A stretch of 64,000 nucleotides of DNA. Origin: Accumulibacter sp. (lineage in GTDB: Bacteria > Pseudomonadota > Gammaproteobacteria > Burkholderiales > Rhodocyclaceae). Location: positions 1 to 64,000 of the forward strand of contig NZ_JAZKUG010000001.1 of the NCBI RefSeq assembly GCF_036625195.1, in the 5' to 3' direction. The translations under genes and the position numbers were made by a program. Within the stretch, counting starts at the first letter, position 1; each line of letters starts with the position of its first letter. The notes below the pieces were generated by a model. It was not told where the DNA came from and ran no database searches. It was given only the letters and a program-made list of their open reading frames with translations. This document shows, one piece after another, positions 35,448-44,984 of the stretch.

Positions 35448-36529
35448 TTGAGGGCGCTTTCTATTTTATCCAATTGGGATCCGGCAGAAAAATTCTCAAT
35501 CGCACTAAAATATGCGTGTTCTGAGATCGCTCGAGATAAGCCCGGATTGTTCAACAGCAAGGTCAGTGCAGTATAAATCCCAGAGCTGCTCTCTGGTGCG
35601 ACTAATATCCCATTCCGCTTATCCTGAATCGCATCAACATTCCCATTCACTGCCGTCGCGATCACCGGCCGCTTCATATACATCGCGTCCAGCAAAGTAC
35701 GCGGCAACCCCTCATACCGGGAGGGTTGCACGTAAATGTCAATCGCGTTCAGAAAGGCATTGTAATCATCCCCCTGGGCTGTGCCCGTGAAGATGATGTC
35801 AGGGTGCCCATCAGCCTCGTCGCGCATCTCCTGCATGCGCGGGCCGTCGCCAACAAGCAACAATTTCAGATCAGATCGCGTCTCCGCAAGCTCGCGGAAG
35901 GCTCTGATCAGAAACTCTTGCCCTTTTTGTTCGTGCATACGACCAACGCACCCGATGATCGTCTTGTCTTGCGCAATCCCTAAACGCTCCCTTATGGCGC
36001 TTGGTGATTGCGATACCACACGAGAGGAGAAATCCACCCAGTTGTTCACGACTTTGATACTGTCTTCCGACTGGCCGTGCGCCAAAAGGTAATGCTTGAT
36101 GTCACTACAACCCGCAATCAACACGTCGAAGCGCCGCAAGATTGCTCTATCCAGTTTCGGATAGGCCATTGCCTTTGCAACGGTTTGAAGAGACAGCAAC
36201 CGGGCAGGTAAGAACTTCGAAATCAGAAATGCTAGCAAGTTCCCAGTAAAGGAAGTTGATATAATAGCATCTGGCTTGATTCTTCGTCCAAAGTTTACAG
36301 CTTTTAAAAGCTGACCAATCGCCCCAATCTTTCTTTGGTAGGGAGAGGTCTGGTAGGGAAAAGAAAAAAGAGGTATCTGTGATGTCAATTCGAAATGCTT
36401 GACAGCTTGATCCCCATGGATACTAACCACACTTACTGTGTGATTTCTGGACATATGTTGCGCAAGCTCCAAAAATTGCAATTCAGCGCCACCGACATTA
36501 TGTCCGTTGAAAATCATGAGTACGTTCAT
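35444..36529 (-). CDS. Glycosyltransferase family 4
   Basis: A 361-residue GT-B transferase: MIFNGHNVGGAELQFLELAQ at the N-terminus and the donor-site stretch IYVQPSRYEGLPRTLLDAMY, MKRPVIATAVNGNVDAIQDK near the C-terminus. Four-base overlaps with both neighbours (flippase upstream, polymerase downstream). GC drops sharply across this and the adjoining genes. Confidence 0.9.
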   Translation of the reverse strand: MNVLMIFNGHNVGGAELQFLELAQHMSRNHTVSVVSIHGDQAVKHFELTSQIPLFSFPYQTSPYQRKIGAIGQLLKAVNFGRRIKPDAIISTSFTGNLLAFLISKFLPARLLSLQTVAKAMAYPKLDRAILRRFDVLIAGCSDIKHYLLAHGQSEDSIKVVNNWVDFSSRVVSQSPSAIRERLGIAQDKTIIGCVGRMHEQKGQEFLIRAFRELAETRSDLKLLLVGDGPRMQEMRDEADGHPDIIFTGTAQGDDYNAFLNAIDIYVQPSRYEGLPRTLLDAMYMKRPVIATAVNGNVDAIQDKRNGILVAPESSSGIYTALTLLLNNPGLSRAISEHAYFSAIENFSAGSQLDKIESALK

Positions 36530-37833
36530 TTTTGCTGTAATTCACCTGGACTTATCAAGCTAATACCTAATCTTCGATGCACAAATATTGTATTTCCAAA
36601 GCTCATTGCGGCGACCCCAATCGCTGCAGAGATTGCAGCGCCAGTTGAAGTATAAATTGGAGTGAGAGTTAGTGCTGCAATTAACATGAAGAATGCTGCA
36701 ATAATTGCCACATTCCTCATCTCTCTAAAATGGCCAGAAACAAGTAATATATATCCCATAGACCCCATAAGTAGAAGAGTCATCTGGCTTATCAAAAGTA
36801 TGGCTAAGACCGGGGCACCGCTACCAAAATCACGTCCGAAGAGAAGCATCACATCGAGGCGGAAGTAGAACAATGCCGCGAGCACGGGCAATCCCGCCAG
36901 TGTAAAGGTCAGAGCCGAACGCCGTGCAACTTGTCCAAGCATGTCGATCTGGCCAGTATTGTATAGCTCTGCGTACTTCGGAACCAAGATTGTGATAGAG
37001 GCCGTGTAGAAAAGCGCAATGATCATGGACACCCGCGTCGCTGCCGCAAATACCCCGGCATCCGCCGCTGTCCCCCAGATGCCCAGCAAGAACAGTGGTG
37101 CCCATGGCAGGACCGCGCGGTTGATCAGGTCCATCACCCAGAGCGGGCGGGCACTTTGCCAGAGCGTCGCGCGCTCGAAGGCAGGCTCTGGCGCCGCATG
37201 ATTGCGGATATTCGCACGCCACATCGCATAGCCGATCGCCGCCGCACCGCCCGTACCCAGCACATAGGCCAGCGCTGCCCCTGTCGGCCCGAACAGGCTT
37301 GCGAGTGGCCAGATCAGGACAAGCGCGATCAACGGGTACAGCACGCCGGAGACCAGCATCGAGTCGCGGATGCGTTTGAGGCCCTTGAGACATTCGGACA
37401 GAAGCATCATCATCGCGAATGTGAAGATGCCAGCGCTGATCGCCCGGAAAGGCCCCACAAGCGCCGGTTCCCCGAAGAGATGCTCTGACATTAGCGGCGC
37501 GGCCGCGAACACGGTTATTGCCCCGCCCAGGCTGGCCGCTCCGGCCAGGCGCGTGCCAGTTCGAAAAGCTCCGACAACGCGGTTCCAGTCTGCCAAGCTG
37601 GCCCCCGCCGCCACGAAGCGCAGCAATGTGTTGTCCAGCCCCAGCTTGGTGACCACCGCCCCGATGCTGGCCACTGAAAGCGCAAGGAAATAGAGGCCGG
37701 CCCCTTCGGCCCCCAACATCCGTCCGATTACAACATTTAGTGCGAATGCCAACCCGGCCCCGATGCCGCGAAGGACAAAAGCAATCCCCGCCCCGCGCAG
37801 CACTTCGACCATGTGGTGGTCTTTTGCGGTCAT
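36526..37833 (-). CDS. wzx: Polysaccharide flippase (Wzx/MATE-like)
   Basis: A 435-residue membrane protein with about twelve helices, starting LRGAGIAFVLRGIGAGLAFALNVVIGRMLG (given here only as motif R-G-x-G-A-G-L-A-F) and containing AGLYFLALSVASIGAVVTKL, which is typical of lipid-linked oligosaccharide exporters. It is the first gene of the seven-gene minus-strand operon and should move the repeat unit across the inner membrane for the polymerase. Confidence 0.85.
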   Translation of the reverse strand: MTAKDHHMVEVLRGAGIAFVLRGIGAGLAFALNVVIGRMLGAEGAGLYFLALSVASIGAVVTKLGLDNTLLRFVAAGASLADWNRVVGAFRTGTRLAGAASLGGAITVFAAAPLMSEHLFGEPALVGPFRAISAGIFTFAMMMLLSECLKGLKRIRDSMLVSGVLYPLIALVLIWPLASLFGPTGAALAYVLGTGGAAAIGYAMWRANIRNHAAPEPAFERATLWQSARPLWVMDLINRAVLPWAPLFLLGIWGTAADAGVFAAATRVSMIIALFYTASITILVPKYAELYNTGQIDMLGQVARRSALTFTLAGLPVLAALFYFRLDVMLLFGRDFGSGAPVLAILLISQMTLLLMGSMGYILLVSGHFREMRNVAIIAAFFMLIAALTLTPIYTSTGAAISAAIGVAAMSFGNTIFVHRRLGISLISPGELQQK

Positions 37834-37910
37834 TTACAATTAACCTGGAGTAGAAGAAGATTTGTGGTCACTTTCTCGGAAAAGAGTATCTTTCGCATTT
37901 GATGTACTAA

Positions 37911-38004
37911 GGAAGCGCTGATCAACGCACCTGTCCGACGGACCCGACGGACCCGACGCCGGTTCCACACGAAACGGAGTAAGCCCTATTAAATCCGTGG
38001 TTCC
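37911..38004. mobile_element. 94-bp IS5-end miniature element
   Basis: Begins GGAAGCGCTGATCAA and ends TTAAATCCGTGGTTCC, the two ends of the IS5 element at 16025-17904, with CTAA on the left and CTAG on the right, both fitting the YTAR target. Nothing coding lies between. It sits between wzx and the sulfotransferase-like gene. Confidence 0.7.
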
Positions 38005-38037
38005 CTAGGTTCGCATGCCATCACTCGATAGTGCGCA

Positions 38038-39060
38038 TTAGTCGAGACAAAAAGCGCTCAGTTCTCTAGTAATATAATTTATCTGACTTGAGAGCCCCGA
38101 CTTCCTCCAAAGTCCGATGTTCCGCAAAGATTTCTCTGCGTCAAAAAGTTTTTTTTCACTTTGGTACGCGCCAACTACAACACCATTCGCGACAAAACTA
38201 TTCCAAATTTTTTCACGCAAGCCAGACTGATTTCTTATAAAGCATTCAAAGTTTGTATCAAATATCTTCACATTTTTTTCCTCAGCGCAATCTTCCATGA
38301 ATGAATTTATTGAGTTTTGATATTTTAAATACTCGCCAACGAAACCCTTGTGAGAATGCGCGAATGTCGTCAAGCTATTCGCTACTCTATCTACAAACTG
38401 GTCCCTGGGGTCGCGCGTAACAATAATAACATAGACATTGTCAAATCGAGAAAAGTCAATGTATTTCACATAATCTAAAAAATACCCAGATATCGCATTG
38501 TCGAGTACTGTAATTTTTTCAGAGTCTGCATGGCGATCAAGGAAGTGATGAATTATATTACTAAAGATGTACTCTAGCTGCTCGCGGCTGTCCTTGCTGA
38601 TGTCACGCCCAGAATTTTCGCTCCTTATTTTCTGCAATGTGTCAAAAAAGAGTGATACATCTCTTAAATAATGCTCGTCGGTTCTAAATTCCCCACGAAG
38701 CAGATTCGACAGCGACGAATCCATTCTTTGGAGTAATTTTTTTCTTGCGGCCTTATATAAATAATATTTTATCCGACTAAAAAAAAGCATTAACGATACA
38801 TGCGGATTGGAATTCGCAAAGCTTTTGTTGATTTGATGCTTCATTAACTTGCTGTCAGGTAATAAGGCATATGCTGACAAGACCGCATCTAAATATGTAT
38901 TTCTTTCCGCTGCTCTAAGCCCACGACAAAGCCCGAAGCTAATTGGAAGGATCTCTTGCTCGATCCCTGGTTGAGAAAAATTCCCCGAATCATAAAGCCA
39001 ATCGGCAACAGCGCTTGATCCAGACCAGCCAAAACCACACAACAAAACAATGTTCTTCAT
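38038..39060 (-). CDS. Sulfotransferase-like P-loop protein
   Basis: A 340-residue AT-rich gene. VLLCGFGWSGSSAVADWLYD is a PAPS-type P-loop at the extreme N-terminus, and VYVIIVTRDPRDQFVDRVAN looks like the 3'-phosphate motif, which together suggest a sulfotransferase fold. The middle is Lys/Arg- and Phe/Tyr-rich and unfamiliar. It could decorate the glycan, or act on another acceptor; confidence in activity is modest. Confidence 0.62.
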   Translation of the reverse strand: MKNIVLLCGFGWSGSSAVADWLYDSGNFSQPGIEQEILPISFGLCRGLRAAERNTYLDAVLSAYALLPDSKLMKHQINKSFANSNPHVSLMLFFSRIKYYLYKAARKKLLQRMDSSLSNLLRGEFRTDEHYLRDVSLFFDTLQKIRSENSGRDISKDSREQLEYIFSNIIHHFLDRHADSEKITVLDNAISGYFLDYVKYIDFSRFDNVYVIIVTRDPRDQFVDRVANSLTTFAHSHKGFVGEYLKYQNSINSFMEDCAEEKNVKIFDTNFECFIRNQSGLREKIWNSFVANGVVVGAYQSEKKLFDAEKSLRNIGLWRKSGLSSQINYITRELSAFCLD

Positions 39061-39157
39061 TCGCAGCTCTTTATTTTAATAATGCAAACTCTAGCCGGGC
39101 AAGCTGATCGGCACAGTATCTTCCGTCCAAACTTTACGGCACGATTCTTGAAACCTG

Positions 39158-40339
39158 TTACTCAAGATCGCGCTCGATGATACGCGTCAGGAGGTCATGA
39201 TCGATTTGCAGGATGAAATTTTCACTACGCCCCGGGGTGTACATATCAGCGAGCAGCGCGATCACCGCGTCCCGTTTGGGAAGTTCAGTCGCCAAAAAGC
39301 GACGAAGGTCTGTGGTCTGCAGCACAGAGTCGAGCTGCTGAACCAGCGAAATCGCGTTGGTCAGCCCGTTCAGCGCTGCCACCTCGGCCAGTCCGGCGGG
39401 CTTGGCAGTTAGCACCTCATGCGCTACAGCAGACATCGTGGCAGCACAGGCCAGCCCATGGGCGATACCAAAATGAGCGGTCAGTGGATACGACATGGAG
39501 TGGCAGATCGCCGTGCGGGTCTGGCTGATACACAGCCCCGCTAGCAAACTGGCTTCGGCGATAAACGTGCGACCGTCATGGTCATCAAGATCAACGGCAA
39601 GGCGTGGGATGGCCACGAACGCCAGCTTGATGGCGCGTGCGGCCATCAGCGTGGTCAAAGGCGTACGGTTGCGGTTCCAGACCGATTCAAAAGCCTGGTT
39701 CATGGCGTCCAGGCTGGTTGATAGCGTGGCGGCGCGCGGCAGCCCGTGTGTCAGTTCCGGATCCACAATCGCCGTGACAGGGAATAGGCGCGGGCTGGCT
39801 AGAGAAAGTTTCTTGCGGTTTTGATGGTCCCAGATGGTAGCGAAGGGGGTCACCTCGGCCCCGGTGCCGGATGTTGTGCTTACGGCATAGATGGGCAACA
39901 AGGGCTTGGTCAGATGCCTGCCAGGATCAGAGATCAGCGTGGCTAAGTCGCGGCAGGCCAGCCCTGGGGTCAGCGCGGCGGTCATCGTCTTGGCCGCGTC
40001 CATGGCCGAGCCGCCGCCGAACGCCAGGACAGCATCGAATGCCTGTCCCGACAGCCGGTCGATTTCCGCTTGGATGTCGGTCAGGCCGGGGTTGGAGTTG
40101 ACGCGGTCCGACCAAGTGATGTCCGATTCCAGCATGCCCAGATGCGGATCAGCAGTGAACTGCGCCCGCCCGCGCGCGGTCGTCACCACCAGCAGCTTGT
40201 GCCGCGAGAGGCCAGTGGCCAGCACCTTGCGGCAACCGGCGCCAAAATGCACCTTCACGGGGTTGTGAAAATTCCACGGTGGGGACGGCATAGGTTCCTT
40301 CATTCTTATCTGGACGCAAGGAGCGGCTGGCGGCGTCAT
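39158..40339 (-). CDS. Iron-containing alcohol dehydrogenase, probable phosphonoacetaldehyde reductase
   Basis: A group III alcohol dehydrogenase of 393 residues: VLAFGGGSAMDAAKTMTAAL binds NAD(P), and DAMNQAFES with HSMSYPLTAHFGIAHGLACA supplies the metal ligands. It overlaps the phosphonopyruvate decarboxylase gene by four bases, and reductases in this place (PhpC-like) turn phosphonoacetaldehyde into 2-hydroxyethylphosphonate. The alternative, a transaminase route to aminoethylphosphonate, has no gene here. Start may also be the Met at residue 13 or 17. Confidence 0.82.
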   Translation of the reverse strand: MTPPAAPCVQIRMKEPMPSPPWNFHNPVKVHFGAGCRKVLATGLSRHKLLVVTTARGRAQFTADPHLGMLESDITWSDRVNSNPGLTDIQAEIDRLSGQAFDAVLAFGGGSAMDAAKTMTAALTPGLACRDLATLISDPGRHLTKPLLPIYAVSTTSGTGAEVTPFATIWDHQNRKKLSLASPRLFPVTAIVDPELTHGLPRAATLSTSLDAMNQAFESVWNRNRTPLTTLMAARAIKLAFVAIPRLAVDLDDHDGRTFIAEASLLAGLCISQTRTAICHSMSYPLTAHFGIAHGLACAATMSAVAHEVLTAKPAGLAEVAALNGLTNAISLVQQLDSVLQTTDLRRFLATELPKRDAVIALLADMYTPGRSENFILQIDHDLLTRIIERDLE

Positions 40340-41472
40340 CCGCGCAGCCGCGCGATGAAATGCGCCTTGTTTTCCGCGGGGCTTTCCTTTGGTCGGCCCA
40401 GATCAGCGCGCGAACCAGGGCGGACGCGCACCTCCAGGAACCGCCTGCCCGGCACTTGCGCCAGACGTGCGACCTCTGCGCGGATATCGGCCTCATTCTC
40501 CAGCGGACCGGCTACGACGTCGTAGCCGCAGGCCGTCGCGATCGCCGTGAGAGAGATCTGCTGGGCCACTGTAGGCTGACCGCCGACCGAGTCATGCGCG
40601 CCATTATTAAGTACGATATGCAACAGATCCCCGACCTCGCTCGTGCCGACGGTTGCCATACCGCCCAGATGCATAAGCGCCGCCCCGTCGCCATCGAGGC
40701 AGACCACCTTCGCATCGGGTTTCGCTCGCGCGATACCTAGCGCGATTTGTGAGGCATGCCCCATCGAGCCGACGGTCAGGAAGTCGCTAGAACGGTCCTG
40801 TCCGAGTGCAACGCGGCTGTCATAAAGCTCGCGCGAGATCATTCCGGTGGTCGCTACGATCGTGGCCCCTGCAGGCAGGGCGGCCGTCACCAACAGAATC
40901 GCAGCCTCGCGCGCCAGCATCCTCTCAGGCATCGCGCGCGGGGGGCGCTTTTCCTCGGCCTTCCCGAAAGCGCCTTTGTGCACCAGCAGCACCACCGGCG
41001 CGCTCGTCGCGCGTGCTGTCTCAGCTGCCCAGCTTGCCGCCTCTGCGGCCGCTTTGGGATCGCCCTCGAGCATCTTATAGGGGATTTCCATCGCCTCCAG
41101 CATCGCCGGCGTCACCCGACCCTGCTTGAGATGCTGCGGCTCGTCCTTGACACCGGGAGCGCCTCGCCAGCCCACCAGCACGATCATCGGGATGGCATAG
41201 ACTTCCGGATCGGCCAGCGACAGCAGCGGGTTGACCGCGTTGCCCAAGCCCGAATTCTGAAGATAGACCATCGGCAGACCGCCCGTCGCCAGATGATGCC
41301 CGGCCGCGAGACCAACCGCGGTACCCTCATTGGCGGCAATCACATGGCTTTCGGGAGGGAGCACCGCATCGACATAGGCACAGAAATCCTTGAGCAGCGA
41401 ATCCGGGACCCCAGCTAGAAAATCGACGCCTTCGGCTGCGAAAGCCGAATGAAATGCTTTTGGCGATATCAT
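40336..41472 (-). CDS. Phosphonopyruvate decarboxylase
   Basis: Thiamine-diphosphate enzyme making phosphonoacetaldehyde from phosphonopyruvate, which pulls the unfavourable mutase reaction forward. The 378-residue product has GVPDSLLKDFCAYV, AANEGTAVGLAAGHHLAT (catalytic Glu), and the TPP site LDGDGAALMHLGGMATVG with LNNGAHDSVGGQPT. ATG 41472 overlaps the mutase stop (ATGA). An upstream ATG at 41532 would run into the mutase gene and is rejected. Confidence 0.93.
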   Translation of the reverse strand: MISPKAFHSAFAAEGVDFLAGVPDSLLKDFCAYVDAVLPPESHVIAANEGTAVGLAAGHHLATGGLPMVYLQNSGLGNAVNPLLSLADPEVYAIPMIVLVGWRGAPGVKDEPQHLKQGRVTPAMLEAMEIPYKMLEGDPKAAAEAASWAAETARATSAPVVLLVHKGAFGKAEEKRPPRAMPERMLAREAAILLVTAALPAGATIVATTGMISRELYDSRVALGQDRSSDFLTVGSMGHASQIALGIARAKPDAKVVCLDGDGAALMHLGGMATVGTSEVGDLLHIVLNNGAHDSVGGQPTVAQQISLTAIATACGYDVVAGPLENEADIRAEVARLAQVPGRRFLEVRVRPGSRADLGRPKESPAENKAHFIARLRG

Positions 41473-42773
41473 CACTTCGTACCCGGAATGAGTTCGAGGA
41501 TCTGCTTGATCGGCATCATGCGGCTGTCGCATTCCGCCGAGCGTGAATGTTCGAGGATCGATAGCGCGGTCTCCATCATCGCGGGATAGGCCGAGCGCAA
41601 GAGCTGGTTGGCATAAATCACCACATTGACCCCGTTGGCCGCGAGTTCCTCCTCGGTCACCTTGTTGTAGGACGAGGGCACTGCGACCAGCGGCTTGCGG
41701 CGCTCCAGCCTGTTGTAGCGGGCGCAGAACTCGAAGACCTCGTCGGGGGTCTTTTCGCGCGAATGGATCATGATCCCGTCGGCTCCGGCCTCGATGAAGG
41801 CCTCGGCCCGTTCCATCGCATGATCAACCCCCTTGCCCAAAATCAGGCTTTCCAGGCGTGCGATGATCATAAAATCATCGGTCTGCTGGGCCATCTTGCC
41901 CATGCGGATCTTGTCGGAAAACGCTTCGATACTGTCCTGCGTCTGATCGACATCGGTGCCGAAAAGCGAGTTTTTCTTCAGCCCCGCCTTGTCCTCGATG
42001 ATGATGGCCGAAATACCCAGACGCTCCAGCGTGCGCACCGTGAACTGGAAATGCTCGGGCTTGCCGCCTGTATCACCATCATAGATGATCGGCTTGGTGG
42101 TAACCTCCAGTACTTCATTGAGCGTATTGACACGCCCAGTAGTGTCCACTGCCTCGGTATCAGGTTTGCCCTTCGATGTCGCGTCGGTGAGTGAGCTGGC
42201 CCACATCCCGTCGAATTCCTTGCGCCCGGTCGGCGTGTCGATCCCCGCCTTCTCAGTGATCAGGCCCGAAAGCGCGTTGTGCAGATCAAGGAAGCGCAGG
42301 ATGGGCTTGGCATGCAGCATCCGGCGCAGGCTGGCACGGCGAATGTCCGGTGTGGTGCCAATCTCCCTTATGGCACCTTGCAATTTGGTTGATGAAATTC
42401 CGCGAGTATAAGGAACCTCGAGAAGCTCGCCGTCCCATTCAGCAAGCACGTCAATCACCGCCTGACGTGTCTTGGCTTGAACACCGGTTTGCCAATCGTC
42501 ACCGTGGACAACATAGTCGGGCTTATATTCACGAAGGTTGGGTACATAATCCAAGGTATGCTGGGGCACCACTCGAACCACGCCCTTTAGGCTCTCGACG
42601 ACTTCAGCGCGTTGCTCCCATGCCATGAAAGGGACACGCTTGTAAGATGCGATGGCTTTATCAGTCAGCAAACCGATCGTAACATCACCCAATTCAGCCG
42701 CGCGTTTAATGATATTGGTGTGGCCTGGATGGATGAGGTCAGCGCTCATCGCAACATAAACAGACTTTCTCAT
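41472..42773 (-). CDS. Phosphoenolpyruvate mutase fused to an N-terminal nucleotidyltransferase domain
   Basis: Forms the C-P bond by converting PEP to phosphonopyruvate. Of 433 residues, ~1-140 are a cytidylyltransferase-like domain (SADLIHPGHTNIIKRAAELG with HxGH; RGISSTKL at its end) and ~150-433 the mutase: GIDTPTGRKEFDGMWASSL and the diagnostic EDKx5NS in EDKAGLKKNSLFG. The fused transferase could activate a phosphonate as a CMP derivative for transfer to a glycan. First gene of a three-gene overlapping operon. Confidence 0.94.
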   Translation of the reverse strand: MRKSVYVAMSADLIHPGHTNIIKRAAELGDVTIGLLTDKAIASYKRVPFMAWEQRAEVVESLKGVVRVVPQHTLDYVPNLREYKPDYVVHGDDWQTGVQAKTRQAVIDVLAEWDGELLEVPYTRGISSTKLQGAIREIGTTPDIRRASLRRMLHAKPILRFLDLHNALSGLITEKAGIDTPTGRKEFDGMWASSLTDATSKGKPDTEAVDTTGRVNTLNEVLEVTTKPIIYDGDTGGKPEHFQFTVRTLERLGISAIIIEDKAGLKKNSLFGTDVDQTQDSIEAFSDKIRMGKMAQQTDDFMIIARLESLILGKGVDHAMERAEAFIEAGADGIMIHSREKTPDEVFEFCARYNRLERRKPLVAVPSSYNKVTEEELAANGVNVVIYANQLLRSAYPAMMETALSILEHSRSAECDSRMMPIKQILELIPGTK

Positions 42774-42868
42774 CGGCAGTCCTTGTTCCTATGTTGGAAT
42801 TGTTTCGACAATATGTGCCTCTCTAACCGCAAAGGCTTACAACCTTTGCATCTTATCAGAGCCTACTA

Positions 42869-42904
42869 CTAAGCAATAAACAAATTCCGTGCATTGCGTT
42901 CTCG
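42869..42904. mobile_element. Solo IS630 left end
   Basis: CTAAGCAATAAACAAATTCC and the following bases match the left end of the IS630 element at 28636, then the match is lost at the IS66 boundary (42913). Only ~35 bases of the element remain. Confidence 0.65.
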
Positions 42905-42912
42905 TGCGCCGA

Positions 42913-44515
42913 GTAACCAAACACCCCCCTACCGAGACGGCGGGCAAAGGCGGCATCGGTAGTCCCCGGCGGCCGGCCTGAAGAGCGGCGGTGAGCTAAT
43001 CCCAAGCGGACGCTTTCCTTGCGCGACAAGTATCGATGATGCTGGCGAGCAGCGCAAACGCTCGCGTTCCTTGCTCGCTGCGGGTACCGAAGCTCAGGCG
43101 ACGGGCGATGACCCAGTGGCGCAACAGACGTTCGGCCGCATTGTTGGTGAGCGGCAGGCTGGGGTCGAGTAGCGGCCGGATGATCGCTTCCCAATCGTTG
43201 AGCATCTCGCGGCAGAATTCGCCGAGTTTGACGAAGGGACTGTGTTGGTGGCGTTCGCACAAGGCCTTGAGTTGGGCGAGGGCTGGTGCCTGTCGCTCGG
43301 CCAAGTCGTCGAAAGGGCCATCGCGGGCAGCCTGGGTCGCCTGTATCAGGCCACCCATGAGGTCGAGGAGTTGCTGCCCGACCTGACTGGTGTGCCGGCA
43401 AGTGGCCTCGGTCAGTCCGCGGGCCTTGCGCACGAGATACGCCAGGCAGCGAATGCGGTTGAGGTACGAACGCTAAACTGCGTAACCATCGCTCATCAGG
43501 CAGCCAGCGAAACCGCCCTGCAGGGCATTGATGAAGATCTCGGAGCTGCGTGCGCCGATGAAATGGACCACCGTCGTCACAGCGTTGAACACCCACAGCC
43601 ACAGCAACTGACCACGTTCTCGCCACGGCGTCTCGTCCAGGTGCAGCAGGCCGGCGCGCTCGATCTCCTGCAGCAGCAGGTCTTCGACCAGCGCGACCTG
43701 GCCGGCGCTTTGCCGTATGGTCTGGTCGATGAGTCCGGCGGACAGTTGCAGTCCGAGCAACTCACAGAGGAGCTTTCGTCGTAGCGCCCGTACGCTTGAC
43801 CCACCGGTTCGGCTGCGAAGGGCTCGTCACAGGCCGCGCATCGCTCCGGCCAATGATCGATCACAGCGTTGACCGTCAGCTTCTGGCTTCGACCAAACCC
43901 GGGCGCGCCCGGCTGCCGCCCCGGGCGACGCGCCGCAGGGGCAGCCGCGCCGGAAGGCGTTATCGTCACCGCAGCGCCGTCGTCGCTCGCCTCAAGCGCC
44001 TCTCCTGGTTCGCCGGTCGTTGTCGTTGGCGGCGACCCAGACGCACCGTCCGTCGGCGGATCACGCTCCGCGGCAGCACGGGGTTGGCGATAGACCGAAT
44101 CGCTGCCGGGCGGACGCGAACTGGTGCGGGAGCCTTGGTTCAATCGGTCCCGCGCCTCCTTGAGGTCAGCCAGCAGGCGCTCCGCCAACCGCCGCAACGA
44201 CTCTTCCTCAAGCCGCGACAGGGCATCGCGGTCGAGTTGGCGAAGATCGTGGTCGGTCAGATGCATGGCACGACGGGCTTGGCTGCGGGCAACGGCGCTC
44301 AGTCCAAAGCAACTCACGCTCAGCTCCCACGAAATCGCAGGTGGTTTCTCAGCTTACGTCGATAAGCTGTTGAGAAAAAGCGATGGGGCGGTTTGTCTGA
44401 TCGCCCACGACGGCATGGGCACCGGCGCGCAGCGGTATCGAGCTCCGTCGTCCGTCCACAGGAACGGCCGCGGGGGCTGCTGGCCAATCGGCGGTGAGGG
44501 GGAGTGAACGGTGAC
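42913..44515 (-). mobile_element. IS66-family element, copy 1 (decayed)
   Basis: Ends: GTAACCAAACACCCCCC at 42913 and the complement of GTCACCGTTCACTCCCC at 44515, which agree with the ends of copy 3 (GTAACC plus 12 nt). It contains only a damaged tnpC; tnpA and tnpB are absent. No 8-bp target duplication is seen. Confidence 0.78.
42996..44266 (-). pseudogene. tnpC: IS66 TnpC transposase, copy 1
   Basis: From ATG 44266: LTDHDLRQLDRDALSRLEEE (N-terminal coiled coil), SRTSSRPPGSDSVYRQPRAA, zf-IS66 remnant DHWPERCAACDEPFAAEPV. A ~240-bp deletion then shifts the frame; the DDE domain resumes with LGLQLSAGLIDQTIRQSAGQ and HLDETPWRERGQLLW. After SDGYAV there is an in-frame TAG (43473) and the C-terminal part LAYLVRKARGLTEATC continues to another premature stop at 42996. 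Confidence 0.85.
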
Positions 44516-44543
44516 ACTGGCACACCAGCCAACGCAACCCTTG

Positions 44544-44905
44544 CTACTGTCGGCGTTGATTGAAGATTTCGTCCAGGGACTTGGCGTCGAGCACACTGAT
44601 TGCCCATTCTTCCAACTGATCGATCGTGGCGGTGGTCAGCCGGACCTGCACCGCATCGGGGAGCGTGCCAAAGCGACGCGCGAGCAGGCGCTTCAGGAGG
44701 GCAGCCTCGCCTTCCTGCCGGCCTTTCTCGATTCCGAAGCGTTCTGCAGAGGTGACGTAAGGCATGATGACCTTCCCTTCCAGTGTGTAGACTTCCTGCA
44801 GCAGCCGTTGCTCAAGGTCTGTCGGCAGCCGCATCAGCCAGTCGATGACCCCGAACAGATCGATGATGCGCTGCTTGTCCCAATTGCGTTCGGAGAGCAG
44901 CTTTG
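44544..44905 (-). pseudogene. Rpn-family C-terminal fragment
   Basis: ERNWDKQRIIDLFGVIDWLM to SLDEIFNQRRQ is the last ~120 residues of the gene found complete at 45353-46333. The N-terminal nuclease half is missing and is replaced upstream by unrelated sequence from about 44905. It has a single EKGRQEGEA instead of the four RQEG repeats of the complete gene. Confidence 0.85.
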
Positions 44906-44984
44906 CCTGGAAACCCGGCCTGGCCGCGGCAAGGTAACCTGCATGCCCCACCAGCCGCAGCATCACTCCTCGACGGATCGTCGT

